From: Ilumatobacteraceae bacterium
GTDB taxonomy: Bacteria > Actinomycetota > Acidimicrobiia > Acidimicrobiales > Ilumatobacteraceae
Assembly (NCBI GenBank): GCA_009691255.1
Contig: SHUT01000011.1
Coordinates: 1-48,718 of the forward strand
Length of the DNA stretch: 48,718 bases
Reading direction: 5' to 3'
The notes under the pieces are model-generated. The model saw only the letters and a list, made by a program, of their open reading frames with translations. It was not told where the DNA came from and searched no databases. The position numbers were made by a program, and so were the translations under genes. Positions within the stretch are counted from its first letter, which is position 1. Each line of letters begins with the position of its first letter. Below, one piece after another: positions 31,883-40,852 of the stretch.

Positions 31883-33544
31883 ATGGCTCAACCGATACGA
31901 ATTTTCTTTTTAGGTGGCCTGGGCGAAATAGGGCGAAATTGCATGGTGATTGAGCAACAAGACAAGTTGCTACTTATTGACTGCGGATTGATGTTTCCGT
32001 CGGCAGACATGCACGGAATCGACCTTGTTCTGGCTGATTTTACTTTCCTGCGTGAAAATGCCGATCGAATCCTAGGTTGTGTCGCGACGCACGGTCACGA
32101 AGACCATGTCGGAGGTCTGCAGTTCCTTTTGCGCGAACTGTCGTTTCCGATTTTTGGTTCGGCACTCACATTGGGCCTGGCGCGCAACCGCATTGAAGAA
32201 GCAGGATTATTGCGCCAAACAGAATTTGTTGTCGTGTCTGACGGAGAACGTCGAAAGATCGGGCCGTTTGATGTTGAGTTCTTGCCAGTTACGCACTCCG
32301 TGCCGCATGCGCATGCCATCGTGTTGCATACCCCCCAAGGTGTAATTATTCACTCGGGTGACTTCAAACTAGATCTCACTCCCGTAGATGGTCGCCGAAC
32401 CGATCTATCACGACTGGGTGAACTAGCTAAGACCGACGGCGTGAGATTGCTTATGTGTGACAGCACGAACGCCGAAGAACACGGTCATGCGCCGAGCGAA
32501 AGCAATGTTGGCAAGGTTTTGAAACAACTATTCATCGAGCATGCAGATCGCCGAATAATTACAGCGAGTTTTGCGAGCCACATCCATCGAATCCAGCAAA
32601 TTATTGAGGCTGCAGTTGGGCAAGGACGAGTGGTTGCGACACTCGGTCGATCAATGCAAAAAAATGTTCGTTTGGCGATCGATCTCAAACTGCTAAATGT
32701 CAAAGCAAGTTCCATCATTGACATCGATGATGCACATGATTTAGCGCCTGAAAAAGTTTGCATCATTTCCACTGGGTCTCAGGGAGAACCGATGTCGGCT
32801 TTATCGCTTTTGTCGCGCGGCGAGAATCGGTTTGTCAAAGTGGGGCAGAACGACACTGTCATTTTGTCAAGCCATGCAATTCCTGGCAACGAGTACAATG
32901 TCAATCGGGTAATCGATGGTCTGTTACGTGCTGGCGCCAAAGTAGTGCACTCTGGAATTGCAGATGTACATGCCACCGGACATGCTCAAGCAGATGAGAT
33001 CAAGATGTATTTGTCAATTGTCAAACCCGAATGGTTTGTGCCGATTCATGGTGAATACAGGCATATGTTGGCAAACGCTGAACTCGGTGCAACGATGGGT
33101 GTCTCCAAAGATAATATTTTACTAGTAAGTAACGGAGACGTTTTAGAACTAAACGACAAGAACCTGTCGTTTAGTTCACGAGTGCCAGCACAAAATTTGT
33201 ACGTTGATGGCATCGTGGGCGATGTAGGGCAAGGCGTGTTGCGAGATCGCCGCGTGTTGGCAGAAGAAGGCGTTGTGGTGGTGGTTGTCACTGTTGATAG
33301 TGAGACCAATCGCGTATTAACCGGACCAGAGATCATCACGCGCGGTTGGGTGTATGCGCCTGAGGCTGAAGATTTACTCGACGAAGCGTGCGACACGGTG
33401 GCCAAGGCCGTTGAACGTGCACTCTCCGACGGCGTGCATGACATTGACGGTTTAGAAAAAGAGGTTCGTCGGGCTGCTGGTAAGTTCGTCAACGAACGCA
33501 CAAAACGGCGCCCCATGATTGTGCCCGTGGTGATGACTACATAA
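31883..33544 (+). CDS. rnj: Ribonuclease J
   Basis: RNase J is a 5'-3' exo- and endoribonuclease for mRNA turnover and rRNA maturation. The frame is open upstream through dapA, but MAQPIRIFFLGGLGEIG (31883) is the true N-terminus, giving 553 residues. The metallo-beta-lactamase site is ATHGHEDHVGG with His70, His72, Asp74 and His75. HSGDFKLD, SHIHRIQQII and STGSQGEPMSAL of the beta-CASP domain follow, then IHGEYRHM. The C-terminal domain is present. Start is 1 nt after the dapA stop. With pnp, this gives the window two main RNA-degradation enzymes. Confidence 0.96.
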   Translation: MAQPIRIFFLGGLGEIGRNCMVIEQQDKLLLIDCGLMFPSADMHGIDLVLADFTFLRENADRILGCVATHGHEDHVGGLQFLLRELSFPIFGSALTLGLARNRIEEAGLLRQTEFVVVSDGERRKIGPFDVEFLPVTHSVPHAHAIVLHTPQGVIIHSGDFKLDLTPVDGRRTDLSRLGELAKTDGVRLLMCDSTNAEEHGHAPSESNVGKVLKQLFIEHADRRIITASFASHIHRIQQIIEAAVGQGRVVATLGRSMQKNVRLAIDLKLLNVKASSIIDIDDAHDLAPEKVCIISTGSQGEPMSALSLLSRGENRFVKVGQNDTVILSSHAIPGNEYNVNRVIDGLLRAGAKVVHSGIADVHATGHAQADEIKMYLSIVKPEWFVPIHGEYRHMLANAELGATMGVSKDNILLVSNGDVLELNDKNLSFSSRVPAQNLYVDGIVGDVGQGVLRDRRVLAEEGVVVVVVTVDSETNRVLTGPEIITRGWVYAPEAEDLLDEACDTVAKAVERALSDGVHDIDGLEKEVRRAAGKFVNERTKRRPMIVPVVMTT

Positions 33545-33621
33545 TTGGCATCGATGTCACCTGAATAACGATATTTGCCTGTATTCATATGGGTATCCCC
33601 TCACAAGTGAACACCCATTGG

Positions 33622-33627
33622 TACGGT
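33622..33627 (+). promoter_or_regulatory. Leaderless-type -10 element of ftsK
   Basis: TACGGT is followed by 7 nt and ATG 33635. A 6-bp inverted repeat (ATGGGT 33589-33594, ACCCAT 33613-33618) lies immediately upstream. Confidence 0.45.
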
Positions 33628-33634
33628 TTAGGAC

Positions 33635-36022
33635 ATGTCTGCCAACGGTTCTTCATCATCTAAGCCATCTGGCTCAGCCGTGAAAACTCCCCCCAAAGGG
33701 AGCGCTCGTCCAAAGGCCCGAGATGCCAAAAGCGAGTCTCTAACAAGGTCGGCTTTTGCTGGGCGAGAGGTTGAGTTTTGGGGAGTGGCATTTATCAGCG
33801 TCGGAATCTTGATGATCCTCTCGATGTATTTGCATCTAGCGGGGCCGGTCGGTCGCGCTCTCAATACATCACTTGGATGGTTGTTGGGTCTGGGTAGATT
33901 CGCATTGCCCGTTGTCATTATCGGCATTGGTGTGGCCATGGTGCGACGCCAAGAAGTTGAACATCGCGTCCGACTGTCAATCGGATGGGGAATTGCAGTT
34001 GTAGCGAGTTTGGGATTTTTACACCTCGCCAACGGCCCAAATAAAATTGTCGCCACAGTCGATGCCATGTCGGACGCAGGGGGCTGGCTTGGCGCAGTTC
34101 TTGCTGAGCCACTGAGATCAACAATCGGCTGGGCAGGGGCATTCGTTTTACTTAGTGCGTTGATGGTGTCGGGGGTCTTGCTCATCACCGATGTGTCGTT
34201 GCCGGAGTTAATTGCAAAACTGCGCGCTCAATCAAGCGCAATGGCTGGTCCTGCTTCGCAAAAGGCGCGTGACGGTATTCGCCAAATTGGGCGCAGCGAT
34301 CAATCACGAGCCACTCCGCACGATGATCTTGTTGATGTGCCAGGGGAGCCTGATCAGCCGTGGCCCATACCCACACAGGCAACGTTGTATGACGCTGGCC
34401 TTGATCCTGATTTTGCAGAGCAAACCAAAAAGTCACGCAAAACCCGCAACCCAGAGACTCCAGGGGCGCCGGCAACTCCAGAGTTTCATCAAAAACCTGA
34501 CGCAAAACAAGAAAATTTTCCTCTCGCACATTTAGATCTCGGTCCATCTGGCGAAACAAGCATGTGGGTGTTGCCAGACAACTCATTGCTATCGCGCACG
34601 GAGGCGCACGAAGTCGATGAAGCGCGTGTCAACGAACGCGGAAAACAATTGCAAGAGTCACTCGCATCACATGGTGTTGAAACGCGACTAGTGAGAAAGA
34701 CTGTTGGTCCAACCGTCACGCGCTTTGAGCTTGAACTTGGACTAGGTGTCAAAGTTGCTCGCGTTACGAGTCTCAACCGTGACATTGCATACTCAATGGC
34801 AGCAGTGGACGTGCGCATCTTGGCGCCGATTCCGGGTAAGTCGGCGATTGGCGTAGAAGTGCCAAACGAATCACGTCAACTTGTGTCGCTTGGTGATTTG
34901 ATTACATCTCCAGAGGCACGCGCCGCCGTACATCCGCTCGATGTCGCAATCGGCAAAGACATTGGTGGTCGTGCGGTGTTCTTGAACCTTGCAACCACGC
35001 CGCACTTATTGATTGCCGGAGCGACTGGTGCTGGCAAATCAAGTTGCCTAAACAGCATCATTACTTCCTTGCTGATGCGCACCACTCCCGATCAGGTGCG
35101 CATGATCTTGATCGACCCTAAACAAGTAGAGATGGGACAATACGCCCGTTTGCCGCATTTGTTAACTGCGCCAGTTACTAATCCAAAAAAAGCCGCAAAC
35201 GCGCTGAGTTGGGCAGTCAAAGAGATGGAACGTCGATATGACTTACTCGTCGAAGTCGGGTTCCGTGATATCACCGGATACAACGCCTCGTATGACCGCG
35301 GAGAAATGCCCAAAGAAGAAGGACAGCCTGAATACAAGCGATTGCCCTACATCGTGATTGTAGTTGATGAGTTAAACGATCTCATGATAGTGGCAGCACG
35401 TGATGTTGAAGAAAGCATCACTCGTATCGCCCAAAAGGCACGCGCTGTAGGGGTGCATCTCATTGTTGCTACGCAACGACCAAGCGTCAATGTCATCACG
35501 GGAGTGATCAAGGCAAATATTCCAGCGCGCATGGCGTTTGCTGTGTCGAGTCTCACTGACAGTCGAGTCATACTGGACCAGATTGGCGCAGAAAAACTAA
35601 TCGGACAAGGTGACATGTTGTTATTGCCTGGCAACAGCAACGTCGCTAATCGAATCCAAGGTTCTTGGGTAACCGAAGACGAAGTACGCAAGGTGGTGGC
35701 TCACTGGCGTCGTCAAGCCCCAGAGGTGGTGTATGTGACTGGAATCGAAGGCGACAAGAACGGCAATGGTTCGTCAGGTTCGTTTGGCGGCGGCGCCGGA
35801 GACGACGATGATTTATTGAATCAAGCCATACAGATCGTGGTGCGTTCTGGCGTTGGCTCAACTTCGCTACTACAACGCAAGCTCAAAGTTGGTTTTGCCC
35901 GTGCTGGCCGCTTAATGGATCTGCTCGAAGAACGCGGAATCGTCGGTCCGAGCGATGGATCAAAGGCGCGTGCTGTCATGATGTCAATAGAAGAACTGGA
36001 GTCTTCTCAACAAGACAACTGA
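33635..36022 (+). CDS. ftsK: DNA translocase FtsK/SpoIIIE
   Basis: FtsK pumps DNA at the division septum to clear chromosome dimers and helps divisome assembly. The 795 residues have a basic N-terminus, about four transmembrane helices between residues 45 and 190, a polar linker (about 200-300), and the motor: beta domain, then alpha domain with Walker A GATGAGKS (462-469), Walker B IVIVVDELNDLM, and LIVATQRPSVNVITG. The C-terminal gamma winged helix (GVGSTSLLQRKLKVGFARAGRLMDLLEERGIVG, quoted as a landmark only) recognises polarity sequences. It follows rnj at 90 bp with its own promoter signal. Confidence 0.96.
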   Translation: MSANGSSSSKPSGSAVKTPPKGSARPKARDAKSESLTRSAFAGREVEFWGVAFISVGILMILSMYLHLAGPVGRALNTSLGWLLGLGRFALPVVIIGIGVAMVRRQEVEHRVRLSIGWGIAVVASLGFLHLANGPNKIVATVDAMSDAGGWLGAVLAEPLRSTIGWAGAFVLLSALMVSGVLLITDVSLPELIAKLRAQSSAMAGPASQKARDGIRQIGRSDQSRATPHDDLVDVPGEPDQPWPIPTQATLYDAGLDPDFAEQTKKSRKTRNPETPGAPATPEFHQKPDAKQENFPLAHLDLGPSGETSMWVLPDNSLLSRTEAHEVDEARVNERGKQLQESLASHGVETRLVRKTVGPTVTRFELELGLGVKVARVTSLNRDIAYSMAAVDVRILAPIPGKSAIGVEVPNESRQLVSLGDLITSPEARAAVHPLDVAIGKDIGGRAVFLNLATTPHLLIAGATGAGKSSCLNSIITSLLMRTTPDQVRMILIDPKQVEMGQYARLPHLLTAPVTNPKKAANALSWAVKEMERRYDLLVEVGFRDITGYNASYDRGEMPKEEGQPEYKRLPYIVIVVDELNDLMIVAARDVEESITRIAQKARAVGVHLIVATQRPSVNVITGVIKANIPARMAFAVSSLTDSRVILDQIGAEKLIGQGDMLLLPGNSNVANRIQGSWVTEDEVRKVVAHWRRQAPEVVYVTGIEGDKNGNGSSGSFGGGAGDDDDLLNQAIQIVVRSGVGSTSLLQRKLKVGFARAGRLMDLLEERGIVGPSDGSKARAVMMSIEELESSQQDN

Positions 36023-36045
36023 ACATCACGCCGCATGGGGGAAAC

Positions 36046-36966
36046 ATGTCGACACCTGAACTAACACAAATAACTGATGGATTAAGATTTCCAGAAGGAC
36101 CAGTTGCGATGCCAGACGGCAGTGTCATCTTGGTTGAAATGTTTGGGCCACGCATCACCCGAGTGTTGCCCGACGGAACCAAGCAGACCATCGCCAACAT
36201 TAAGGGTGGACCAAATGGACTAGCGATGGGTCCTGACGGCTATTTGTATCTGTGCAATAACGGAAATGCTTTCACGCCGGTTGATGTCGGGCCAATGTTG
36301 TTTCCGGGTCCATTTGATCCGTCTATATACATTGGTGGACGGATCCAAAAAGTTGATATCGCAACAGGAGCAGTGACAGATTTATACACACATTGCGGAG
36401 ACATCGCGTTGCGTGCGCCAAATGATTTGGTCTTCGATGCACACGGTGGTTTTTGGTTTACAGATCACGGAATCCGCCACGACCGTGCCAGTGATCGCAC
36501 GGGTATCTACTATGCAAAAGCAGATGGCTCATCCATCACCGAAGTACTTTTTCCGGTAGAAGGACCCAACGGAATTGGACTCAGTCCTGACGGAACACGT
36601 CTGTATTGGGCCGAGACACATACAGGCCGTGTTTTTCAGCGACGAATACTTTCTCCAGGAGTAGTGGAGCACGCCGGAATGGTCGACCCGACACAATGCC
36701 TGTGCGGACTCCCGGGTCTGCAGTACCTTGATTCGCTCGCCGTCGATGGCGACGGTAACGTCTGCGTTGCAACATTGCTCAACGGCGGCATCACTGTGAT
36801 ATCGCCCTCTGGGGACATCCTGGATCATGTAGTCACAAATGACCCACTCACCACCAACATTTGCTTTGGTGGACCAGATAATCGCACGGCGTACATCACA
36901 TTGTCAGGCACAGGTTGCTTGGTGTCAATGAGGTGGCCGTACAACGGCCTCAAGCTCAACCACTAA
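36046..36966 (+). CDS. SMP-30/gluconolactonase-like beta-propeller protein
   Basis: The 306-residue protein is a six-bladed propeller of the SMP-30/gluconolaconase/LRE family. FPEGPVAMPDGSV holds the metal-binding Glu17. RAPNDLVFDAHGGFWFTDHG and GPNGIGLSPDGTRLYWAETHTGRV contain the conserved Asn/Asp metal ligands. LDSLAVDGDGNVCVATLLNGGI follows. Family members are calcium/zinc-dependent lactonases acting on sugar lactones, but the substrate here is unknown. No signal peptide. GGGGG four nt before the ATG is the ribosome-binding site. ftsK is 23 nt upstream. Confidence 0.88.
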   Translation: MSTPELTQITDGLRFPEGPVAMPDGSVILVEMFGPRITRVLPDGTKQTIANIKGGPNGLAMGPDGYLYLCNNGNAFTPVDVGPMLFPGPFDPSIYIGGRIQKVDIATGAVTDLYTHCGDIALRAPNDLVFDAHGGFWFTDHGIRHDRASDRTGIYYAKADGSSITEVLFPVEGPNGIGLSPDGTRLYWAETHTGRVFQRRILSPGVVEHAGMVDPTQCLCGLPGLQYLDSLAVDGDGNVCVATLLNGGITVISPSGDILDHVVTNDPLTTNICFGGPDNRTAYITLSGTGCLVSMRWPYNGLKLNH

Positions 36967-36981
36967 AAACCTATCCACGAG

Positions 36982-36987
36982 TAGGAT
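36982..36987 (+). promoter_or_regulatory. Leaderless-type -10 element of rimO
   Basis: TAGGAT is followed by 8 nt and ATG 36996. The hexamer lies in a 5-bp inverted repeat (TATCC/GGATA). Confidence 0.35.
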
Positions 36988-36995
36988 AAGAGGCG

Positions 36996-38291
36996 ATGCA
37001 ACGCTTCTACATCGAGACATTGGGCTGCCCAAAGAACCAAGTGGACTCAGACAAACTGATGGGAACTCTGCTGGCGCAGGGCCTGGAATCAACTGACGAT
37101 GCTTCGACTGCTGACGTTGTAGTGGTAAATACGTGCGCATTTATTGAAGACGCACGCAAAGAGAGCATCGATACATTGCTTGCCCTTGACGAACAAAGAA
37201 AAAAATCATCTCGTCTTGTAGTGACGGGTTGTATGGCAGAGCGCTACGGACAAGAACTTGCTGACGCATTGCCAGAAGCCGATCAGATTGCCGGATTTGG
37301 CGTGCCAATAAGGCTTGGTCGCAAGCCACTCGGAGTGACAACTGAACTCCCGTCGTTTGATTTACTAAACCTGCCAAGGCCACCCGCATCTGCACCATGG
37401 GCATATGTCAAAGTGGCAGAGGGCTGCGATCGCAATTGCGGGTTTTGCGCGATCCCAAGTTTTCGGGGACCACAACGCAGTCGAACAGTCGAGTCGATTC
37501 TGACCGAAGTAGACGCGCTTAATGTGCATGAAATTGTATTAGTCGCTCAAGACTTGGCTAGTTACGGCAAGGACAAACCAGGGGAGTTGGGGGCAGGATC
37601 AATCGTGCCACTTGTGCAACAAGTTAGCCAACGCGTGGCACGAACACGGTTGTTGTATTTGTATCCAAGTGACCTCAGTGATGAACTTATTGACACGATT
37701 ATCAACACGGGCGTTCCGTATTTTGATCTTTCGTTACAGCACGTCAGCAAACCCCATTTGCGGCGCATGCGCCGATGGGGAGACGGCGAGCGATTCTTAG
37801 AACGCATTAATCGAATTCGTCGTCTTGAACCCACGGCTGCATTTCGTAGCAATTTTATTGTGGGCTACCCAGGCGAAACAGAAGACGATCACGATCTATT
37901 GCTTAATTTCGTGCGCCAAGCCCAACTCGATTGGTGCGGATTCTTTGCGTTTAGTCCAGAAGATGGAACACATGCCCTTGGCCTGCCCGATTGGGTTGAT
38001 ACCGCGCTGATGAATACTCGACTAGCAGAACTGCGTGAGATTCAAGACGAAATCACAGCATCACGACGTGACGAACTCATTGGCGAGCGCCTTGAGGTTC
38101 TTGTCGACGAGCCTGGTATTGCGCGTAGTCATCGAGAGGCCCCCGAAATCGATGGAGTCATCCAAGTTGATGAGTCGTTGCGGGTCGGGGAATTTTATTC
38201 TGTTGACATCGAACAGGCTTACGGCCCCGACTTGATTGCACGCGTAGGTTCAGAACTCCTGCTAACAAGAACGGCTCCGTATGCCCTTTGA
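36996..38291 (+). CDS. rimO: Ribosomal protein S12 methylthiotransferase
   Basis: RimO adds a methylthio group to Asp89 of S12 using radical SAM chemistry. The 431 residues show the MTTase domain with its cluster cysteines (Cys11, Cys47, Cys79), the radical-SAM Cx3Cx2C (Cys144, Cys148, Cys151) in GCDRNCGFC, IVGYPGETEDDHDLLLNF, and a C-terminal TRAM domain. The motif set separates RimO from MiaB by length and by the VAEGCDRNCGFCAIP stretch. It overlaps pgsA by 11 nt. Confidence 0.95.
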   Translation: MQRFYIETLGCPKNQVDSDKLMGTLLAQGLESTDDASTADVVVVNTCAFIEDARKESIDTLLALDEQRKKSSRLVVTGCMAERYGQELADALPEADQIAGFGVPIRLGRKPLGVTTELPSFDLLNLPRPPASAPWAYVKVAEGCDRNCGFCAIPSFRGPQRSRTVESILTEVDALNVHEIVLVAQDLASYGKDKPGELGAGSIVPLVQQVSQRVARTRLLYLYPSDLSDELIDTIINTGVPYFDLSLQHVSKPHLRRMRRWGDGERFLERINRIRRLEPTAAFRSNFIVGYPGETEDDHDLLLNFVRQAQLDWCGFFAFSPEDGTHALGLPDWVDTALMNTRLAELREIQDEITASRRDELIGERLEVLVDEPGIARSHREAPEIDGVIQVDESLRVGEFYSVDIEQAYGPDLIARVGSELLLTRTAPYAL

Positions 38292-38844
38292 CGAGTCAGC
38301 CATTGCTACATGGGCAAACGCCGTGTCCGTGATGCGTTTGCTGATATCGCCGTTGCTGTTTGCACTCATCCCAGTGGACGGTCGCGGAAGCTGGATTGCT
38401 CTTGCGTTGTGGATGGCGCTGTGTCTGAGCGACGGAATCGATGGCTACTTGGCTCGCCGTCATGGCACAACTCGAAGCGGTGCTTTTCTTGATCCGTTAG
38501 CAGACAAAGTGTTGGTTTTGGGGGCGATGTTTACGCTCGTCAGCCGCGATGTGTTTTGGGTATTGCCCGTGCTCATCATTGCGTTTCGCGAAGTAATCAT
38601 CAGCGTATATCGCGTTTTTATTGGAGCGCGCGGGGGCAGCATGCCTGCTAGCAAGTTGGCCAAAGCAAAGACATTTAGTCAACAGATGGCAGTTGGATTT
38701 GCCCTTGCTCCGATAACAACTGTTGATCAAACATGGACATGGCAGATTTTCCTTTGGGTGGCAGTCGCCTTGACGGTAGTGAGCGGCGGTCAATACGCAA
38801 TGCGCGCAGTAATGTCCCGAAAATCTCCGCGCGCGACAAACTGA
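38281..38844 (+). CDS. pgsA: CDP-diacylglycerol--glycerol-3-phosphate phosphatidyltransferase
   Basis: PgsA makes phosphatidylglycerol phosphate for anionic membrane lipids. The 187-residue integral membrane protein carries the CDP-alcohol phosphotransferase motif LCLSDGIDGYLARR followed by GAFLDPLADK. The aspartates for metal binding are all there, with one residue fewer between the AR and G elements than in the commonest form. About five hydrophobic helices surround it. It overlaps rimO by 11 nt and cinA follows after 1 nt, so the three genes form one operon. The exact alcohol acceptor is inferred from family and context. Confidence 0.9.
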   Translation: MPFDESAIATWANAVSVMRLLISPLLFALIPVDGRGSWIALALWMALCLSDGIDGYLARRHGTTRSGAFLDPLADKVLVLGAMFTLVSRDVFWVLPVLIIAFREVIISVYRVFIGARGGSMPASKLAKAKTFSQQMAVGFALAPITTVDQTWTWQIFLWVAVALTVVSGGQYAMRAVMSRKSPRATN

Positions 38845-38845
38845 C

Positions 38846-40078
38846 ATGCGCTGCGATGTTGTGGTCGTCGGGACTGAATTACTGCTTGGACAGATAGTTG
38901 ACACCAACTCATCATGGATCGGCGAGCAACTTGCTGCCGTGGGTATTAATTCGCTGATGCAAGTCAAAGTAGGCGACAACAAAGAACGCGTTATCGCGGC
39001 GATTACCCAACGACTCGCAGATGCAGACGCGATAGTGGTGTGCGGGGGCTTGGGGCCAACACATGACGATCTGACACGCGAAGCAATCGCTGATGTCATG
39101 GGAGTGCCCCTTGAGTTGCATGACGACATCGCTGCTGTAATTGAAGCGATGTTTGCCGCGCGGCAACGACGAATGCCCATCAACAATCTCAAGCAAGCAG
39201 AAGTACCTGTGGGGGCGCGAGTGATTGCTCAAACGCGAGGCACCGCACCAGGGCTCATCTGTCCGGTGGGTAACAAAGTGATCTACGCAGTGCCAGGTGT
39301 CCCGCACGAAATGCGCGACATGATGGAACGAGTTATTATTCCTGACTTAATTGCGCGCTCAGGAGAAACAGCAGTAATCGCTAGTCGCGTGTTGCGTACA
39401 TGGGGTGACAGCGAATCTGGCCTCAATGAGCGACTACAGCCACTAATCAACGAACTAGATCGCAGCCCAAACACAACGCTCGCTTTCTTGGCAAGCGGAT
39501 GGGAAGGCATCAAGGTGCGACTCACGGCTAAAGCAAAGACAAAAGATGCAGTCGATGTCTTGTTAGACAATTGGGAGCAGCGTGTTCGCCAGATTGTCGG
39601 TGACATCGTGTTTGGCATCGACGACGACAACATGGAGTCAGTTGTCCTTGCAATGTTGCGCCAACGCGGGCTCACTCTTGCGTTGGCAGAGTCGGTCACA
39701 GGCGGGTTGGTGTCTGGTCGACTGACGCAGGTCGCTGGGGCATCCGATGTGTTTCGGGGAGCCATTGTGTCGTATGCCAGCGACGTCAAATTTGGTCTGT
39801 TACAAGTAACGCCCGGCCCAGTTGTGTCAGAGTCCGCTGCGACCCAAATGGCTCGTGGCGCCAAAGACCTCCTGGGCGCTGACATTGGGCTGGCACTGAC
39901 CGGAGTAGCGGGCCCAGAACAACAAGACGGAGAGGCTGTGGGCACGCTCTGTGTGGCTGTGGTGCTCGCAGATGGCGAGGCCCACGCCAAGACCTTTGCG
40001 TTGCCCGGACAACGCGAGCAGATGCGTCAAATGAGCGTTATCTCATCTCTTGATATGTTGCGCCGATTGCTCGCGTGA
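38846..40078 (+). CDS. cinA: CinA-family protein / NMN deamidase
   Basis: CinA has an N-terminal molybdopterin-binding-like COG1058 domain with ADP-ribose pyrophosphatase activity in some members ([49 protein letters not shown]), and a C-terminal domain that deamidates nicotinamide mononucleotide in NAD recycling ([34 protein letters not shown]). The 410 residues are full length. It starts 1 nt after the pgsA stop. tRNA-Arg follows within 31 bp. Confidence 0.94.
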   Translation: MRCDVVVVGTELLLGQIVDTNSSWIGEQLAAVGINSLMQVKVGDNKERVIAAITQRLADADAIVVCGGLGPTHDDLTREAIADVMGVPLELHDDIAAVIEAMFAARQRRMPINNLKQAEVPVGARVIAQTRGTAPGLICPVGNKVIYAVPGVPHEMRDMMERVIIPDLIARSGETAVIASRVLRTWGDSESGLNERLQPLINELDRSPNTTLAFLASGWEGIKVRLTAKAKTKDAVDVLLDNWEQRVRQIVGDIVFGIDDDNMESVVLAMLRQRGLTLALAESVTGGLVSGRLTQVAGASDVFRGAIVSYASDVKFGLLQVTPGPVVSESAATQMARGAKDLLGADIGLALTGVAGPEQQDGEAVGTLCVAVVLADGEAHAKTFALPGQREQMRQMSVISSLDMLRRLLA

Positions 40079-40086
40079 CGCGCGGG

Positions 40087-40092
40087 TATAAT
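40087..40092 (+). promoter_or_regulatory. -10 element of the tRNA-Arg gene
   Basis: A consensus TATAAT lies 17 nt upstream of the tRNA 5' end, in the gap after cinA. No clear -35 is visible. Transcription would start about 10 nt before the mature 5' end. Confidence 0.5.
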
Positions 40093-40109
40093 TGCTCTTG
40101 TTATCAATT

Positions 40110-40186
40110 GCCCCTGTAGCTCAGTTGGATAGAGCAACGGTTTTCTAATCCGCAGGTCGTAGGTTCGATTCCTACCGGGGGCGCCA
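40110..40186 (+). tRNA. tRNA-Arg (anticodon UCU)
   Basis: The 77 nt fold as a cloverleaf with a 7-bp acceptor stem (GCCCCTG/CGGGGGC, one G-U), D stem GCTC/GAGC, T stem GTAGG/CCTAC with TTCGATT loop, and encoded CCA. The anticodon is TCT at 40144-40146, so it reads AGA and, by wobble, AGG. The anticodon stem is weak: only the three middle pairs are Watson-Crick. A27-C43 and U31-U39 are mismatched. Confidence 0.93.
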
Positions 40187-40229
40187 GAACTGTCGGCATT
40201 TAAACTGTGGCATTGCTGCACCTGTGCCG

Positions 40230-40235
40230 TAGAAT
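40230..40235 (+). promoter_or_regulatory. Leaderless-type -10 element of carD
   Basis: TAGAAT is followed by 8 nt and the GTG start at 40244. No ribosome-binding site is seen. Confidence 0.45.
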
Positions 40236-40243
40236 GAATAACT

Positions 40244-40819
40244 GTGACATTCAAGAAGGGCGAAACGGTGATCTATCCCCAACACGGGGCCTGTATCGTG
40301 CTCGGAACTAAAAAAATAATGGCCTTTGGAACTCGTCAAGAATACCTCTTGTTGCGCACCGTGATTAATGAGATGGACCTCAAGGTGCCTATGGATCGGG
40401 CCCATTCTGGTCAGGGCGGGGTGGGTGTTAGGCCTCCTGTATCCGCGGACGAACTCGAAGATCTTGTTGGAGTGTTGTCAAAAGCAGATCCACGTGTGCC
40501 TGCCAACTGGTCTCGTCGTTTTAAGAACCACCAAGAAAAACTCAAGAGTGGCGATGTGTATCAAGTCGCAGAAGTTGTGCGCAACTTGGCAGCACGAAAT
40601 CGCGATGCTTCGCTGTCAGCAGCAGAGCGCACAATGTACGAGCGTGCTCGGATCAACTTGATTTCAGAAATTGCTCCAGCACTCAAGGTGTCAACCGAAG
40701 AAGCAGAGGCGTTTTTAAACACGGCGCTCGAACGCGGAGTTCTTAAGCCAGCCAAAGTCGTCAAAAAAAAAGTTGATGCACCCAAAAAAGTAGTAGAAGA
40801 CGACGACGACGACTTCTAG
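40244..40819 (+). CDS. carD: CarD-family transcription regulator
   Basis: CarD binds the RNA polymerase beta subunit and stabilises the open complex at many promoters, including rRNA promoters. The 191 residues have the N-terminal RNA-polymerase-interacting domain ([19 protein letters not shown] to about residue 60), a helical DNA-binding domain ([39 protein letters not shown]), and a lysine-rich linker ending in an acidic DDDDDF tail. GTG is the start. The dehydrogenase-like gene starts 33 nt downstream, so they may share a transcript. Confidence 0.94.
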   Translation: MTFKKGETVIYPQHGACIVLGTKKIMAFGTRQEYLLLRTVINEMDLKVPMDRAHSGQGGVGVRPPVSADELEDLVGVLSKADPRVPANWSRRFKNHQEKLKSGDVYQVAEVVRNLAARNRDASLSAAERTMYERARINLISEIAPALKVSTEEAEAFLNTALERGVLKPAKVVKKKVDAPKKVVEDDDDDF

Positions 40820-40852
40820 GTCGCCGCAGTAGTGGTCGTTGTGGTTGTTGAC

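Noticed and set aside
33545-33634. Small gene or operator between rnj and ftsK
   Set aside because: No ORF of credible length; only a weak 6-bp inverted repeat and the ftsK -10 were visible.
38461-38525. PgsA motif with seven instead of eight residues between AR and G as evidence of a defective enzyme
   Set aside because: All aspartates and glycines are kept and I believe similar spacing occurs in related proteins, so it is probably normal variation.
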